This document shows positions 62,113-64,000 of a DNA stretch of 64,000 nt, piece by piece. The position numbers were made by a program, and so were the translations under genes. The first letter of the stretch is position 1; the number at the start of each line of letters is the position of its first letter. A model generated the notes under the pieces. That model was not told the DNA's origin, did no database searches, and saw only the letters and a program-made list of their open reading frames with translations. The stretch lies in the NCBI GenBank assembly GCA_964548175.1, contig CAZJQS010000019.1, forward strand, positions 14,966-78,965, written 5' to 3'. Source of the stretch: JANQPA01 sp964548175 (GTDB lineage Bacteria > Bacteroidota > Bacteroidia > Chitinophagales > Saprospiraceae).

Positions 62113-62208
62113 CTTTATTTTTAATTTGTTCATTTATTATTTGGCTATTTATGACGGCAGAGCAGCTTCGGGCAAGGACTTATGAACTAGACTAGAAGTT
62201 GTTTTGTT

Positions 62209-62451
62209 GTGTCGATCTTTGAAAATGAATGGTTTGCTAAGATCTGTATCGTCGCAGAAGAAGTTGATGAAACTCATTTATTGCTTCGGTTTATTCAGGA
62301 TCTTGAATTGATAAATGAGCTGGAAAAGTTAACTAAATTAAAGCAGGAAGCTTTTGAATTACTCAAAATCTTCTCTAAAGCCAAAAGTTCTTACAGATCT
62401 AATAATTGGACAAAGGAACCCTTAGTTCCATATCTGAGAATAGCCAAATAA
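62209..62451 (+). CDS. Small hypothetical ORF between tRNA genes
   Basis: 80 codons opening with GTG (no ATG until residue 7 or later is obvious). The predicted product is largely helical with alternating charge (LLLRFIQDLELINELEKL, KLKQEAFELLKIFSKAKSS). Could be real, a remnant or chance; no ribosome-binding site or family. It lies between two tRNA genes in a low-GC stretch. Confidence 0.3.
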   Translation: MSIFENEWFAKICIVAEEVDETHLLLRFIQDLELINELEKLTKLKQEAFELLKIFSKAKSSYRSNNWTKEPLVPYLRIAK

Positions 62452-62567
62452 GGAAATCCAAAATTAAAAGCTATATAGGCAAACGAGCCTATTATCCACC
62501 GATGTTATTTGTTTATTTAACTAGCCTGAATAACCAAATAAAAAATAACAGAATAACCAAATACCCT

Positions 62568-62652
62568 GCCCGGGTGGTGGAATTGGTAGACACGCAGGAC
62601 TTAAAATCCTGTGGCCATTGCGGCCGTGCGGGTTCGATTCCCGCTCCGGGTA
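62568..62652 (+). tRNA. tRNA-Leu (TAA anticodon)
   Basis: Class II tRNA, 85 nt, with a long variable arm (TGGCCATTGCGGCCGTG). Anticodon stem CAGGA / TCCTG, loop CTTAAAA, anticodon TAA (Leu). Acceptor GCCCGGG with TCCGGGT, discriminator A at 62652. No CCA encoded. Terminator downstream. Confidence 0.97.
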
Positions 62653-62656
62653 CTAG

Positions 62657-62696
62657 AAAGCCCTTGTAAGTTGTTGACTTGCGAGGGCTTTTGTTT
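62657..62696 (+). terminator. Terminator after tRNA-Leu
   Basis: AAAGCCCTTGTAAGT stem (62657-62671) with ACTTGCGAGGGCTTT (62677-62691; a G-T and T-G pair), followed by T-rich sequence. Confidence 0.85.
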
Positions 62697-62866
62697 TGGG
62701 GGGGAGCAAGGAGGTAACAAAAATGGTATTATTACAGTTTATCCCTCTTTTCGATTCTTTCCAGGTATTATTTCAGAAGCCGTATATCCTGAATTAGCAT
62801 CACAGGTGACGGTGATCGTTCGGTTCAGGTCTTTTCGAAAAATTTTGGCAATTTATTAAAGAATGG

Positions 62867-63748
62867 TCACCATCTGCTCACCACCTCAATGGCTGTTCTT
62901 GGGTTTTTATCATCCCGGGGATCAATGGCAGTGTTTTCCTTTACGACCACACTAATGGGAATACCCGATTCTGCCAAACACAAATCAATGTTATTGTCAT
63001 TATCAGCCAGGTCAGCTAGTTGAAATGGAGTGACCCTTACGGTATCCGATCCCTGTATCATGGTTACTTCGAAAGCTTTTATTTCATTGTTGCCAAGTTC
63101 TTCCCCATTCAACGCTCTCACGCCCCCAGCCCAAACAGCTTTGACAACCATTTTCGTGGTTTCTTTTGGGCAATCGCAGCCTGCTCCTTCTTTTACATAA
63201 GGGTAATCATCTGTAAAAGTAAAATACTCCGCATAACTTAACACAGGCCCTTCTTCTAATGGAATAACTGTTGCACTTTCCCCCTTGAAGCTGACCCCTG
63301 TCCTACTCATCAGATCATCAACAATGGAAACAAAAACAGGGGGATTATCCGGATAATTGCCATATTCCCCAATTAATAAGGCGGTTCTAAGTTCATACTC
63401 CTCTTCAGCAGGAAGAAGTGTCACTGCCTCCACATCAAATGTCGATCCATCTTTTGTGGTGACTTGGAAATCAGAGGCGTCAAGGGTAGTTGGGTCAACT
63501 TCCAATGAAAAAACAATGGGCATTCCATCTTTTCCGGGAGCTTTTCTGTACAATACTCTTGAAGTGGCAGGGAGTGCATTATCCAAACCGAAGAATACCG
63601 TCAGTATTTTAGCTTCACGCGTCTGGTCAACACCAGGGACGGTAGCGGACAAGCGGAGCTCCCTACGGACATTATTAATTTTTTTGCATTGCGAAACCAA
63701 TAGAGATGCAATGATCAGAGCAAAAATTGGAACTAAATTTCTTTTCAT
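62867..63748 (-). CDS. Putative lipoprotein, function unknown
   Basis: 293 residues: signal with lipobox LIIASLLVSQCKKINN (cysteine near residue 21). The mature part is beta-rich, with segments such as LTVFFGLDNALPATSRVLY and DSGSTFDVEAVTLLP-like DGSTFDVEAVTLLP, and a CDC motif late. Reads like an Ig-like or SusE/F-type scaffold without a recognised family. Nothing in the 60 bp upstream fits a promoter clearly. Confidence 0.75.
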   Translation of the reverse strand: MKRNLVPIFALIIASLLVSQCKKINNVRRELRLSATVPGVDQTREAKILTVFFGLDNALPATSRVLYRKAPGKDGMPIVFSLEVDPTTLDASDFQVTTKDGSTFDVEAVTLLPAEEEYELRTALLIGEYGNYPDNPPVFVSIVDDLMSRTGVSFKGESATVIPLEEGPVLSYAEYFTFTDDYPYVKEGAGCDCPKETTKMVVKAVWAGGVRALNGEELGNNEIKAFEVTMIQGSDTVRVTPFQLADLADNDNNIDLCLAESGIPISVVVKENTAIDPRDDKNPRTAIEVVSRW

Positions 63749-64000
63749 AGGAACTAAGTTAAAAAGTTCTTTAATACTTCAGATAATGTTCTATTATTGA
63801 TAAATCCGCTACCTATAAATCGATTCCACGCGTTCCTTGAGCTGTGTGTTGAATTTATCGTACATGGATTTCATATGTTTCTTGCTAAGAAAATTCACAA
63901 GCTTGCTATGTTTTCCATGAATACCGTCTTCTTGTTTGAATACCCTGATATTTTAAAATGAAAAAATGGAATATCCAATAGCAAGTCCAAGCCAGGGCCT

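Noticed and set aside
63809..64000. Possible minus-strand C-terminal gene fragment at the right edge (HGKHSKLVNFLSKKH ... ERVESIYR)
   Set aside because: The frame is about 40 codons and is closed upstream by a stop at roughly 63950; the adjoining sequence continues in a different frame. It could be a frameshifted end of a gene, but it cannot be supported within this window.
1..64000. CRISPR array, prophage, transposase or recognised defence system
   Set aside because: No regularly spaced direct repeats, no phage structural genes and no transposase or restriction-type domains were found; the Uma2 gene alone is not a defence system.

Overview
The window is a piece of a Bacteroidota chromosome, most likely from a Saprospiria or Chitinophagia-like relative. 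The evidence is: three proteins with type IX secretion (T9SS) C-terminal sorting domains, a gliding-motility gldC gene, a SusC-like TonB receptor with a carboxypeptidase-like N-terminal domain, Bacteroidetes promoters (TTTG, 19-21 nt, TAnnTTTG) in front of tRNA genes, weak Shine-Dalgarno sequences, and neighbourhoods common in that phylum (miaB / sigma-54 activator / lptE; guaA followed by a periplasmic-binding lipoprotein; DUF1599 followed by a DoxX-like protein).

Layout. 0-9 kb: partial glycosyltransferase, cupin, M1 peptidase, DUF6580 membrane protein, PgpH-type HD phosphodiesterase, cobalamin adenosyltransferase, ABC ATPase, gatC, deoxynucleoside kinase, YggS. 9-18 kb: T9SS VCBS-repeat protein, membrane proteins, SMC, tRNA-His. 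18-29 kb: acetoacetyl-CoA synthetase, lptE / sigma-54 regulator / miaB, DUF4349, two T9SS proteins, TonB receptor, YigZ. 30-42 kb: DUF1599 and DoxX pair, nusB, OmpA with TSP3 repeats, guaA, PBP1-like lipoprotein, trmH, LuxE-like ligase, hemF, ArsC-like, nucleoside phosphorylase. 42.6-46.4 kb: an AT-richer accessory island with two broken genes (flavin amine oxidase, SnoaL-like lipoprotein), an SDR, and a Crp-regulator/hydrolase pair bracketed by inverted repeats. 46.6-64 kb: fructose-6-phosphate aldolase, SRP RNA, gldC, copper P-type ATPase, TPR protein, biotin carboxylase, S24 repressor-like regulator, tpiA, DUF72, ppk1, Uma2 endonuclease, tRNA-Gly, tRNA-Leu and a lipoprotein.

Most genes are housekeeping or envelope functions in short operons. 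No CRISPR array, prophage, transposase, integrase or recognisable defence island was seen. The most unusual feature is the intergenic space: many gaps hold long, often perfect palindromes with 3-nt loops (stems of 11-25 bp), several nested inside wider inverted repeats. At least three short sequence families recur: TTGTGTAAAAAGTC, GGYTGTCYA and GGTTAAGTGCTTAC. They behave like terminators or REP/MITE-like elements and could be a genome-wide dispersed family. The accessory island with its possible cassette boundaries is the second point of interest.
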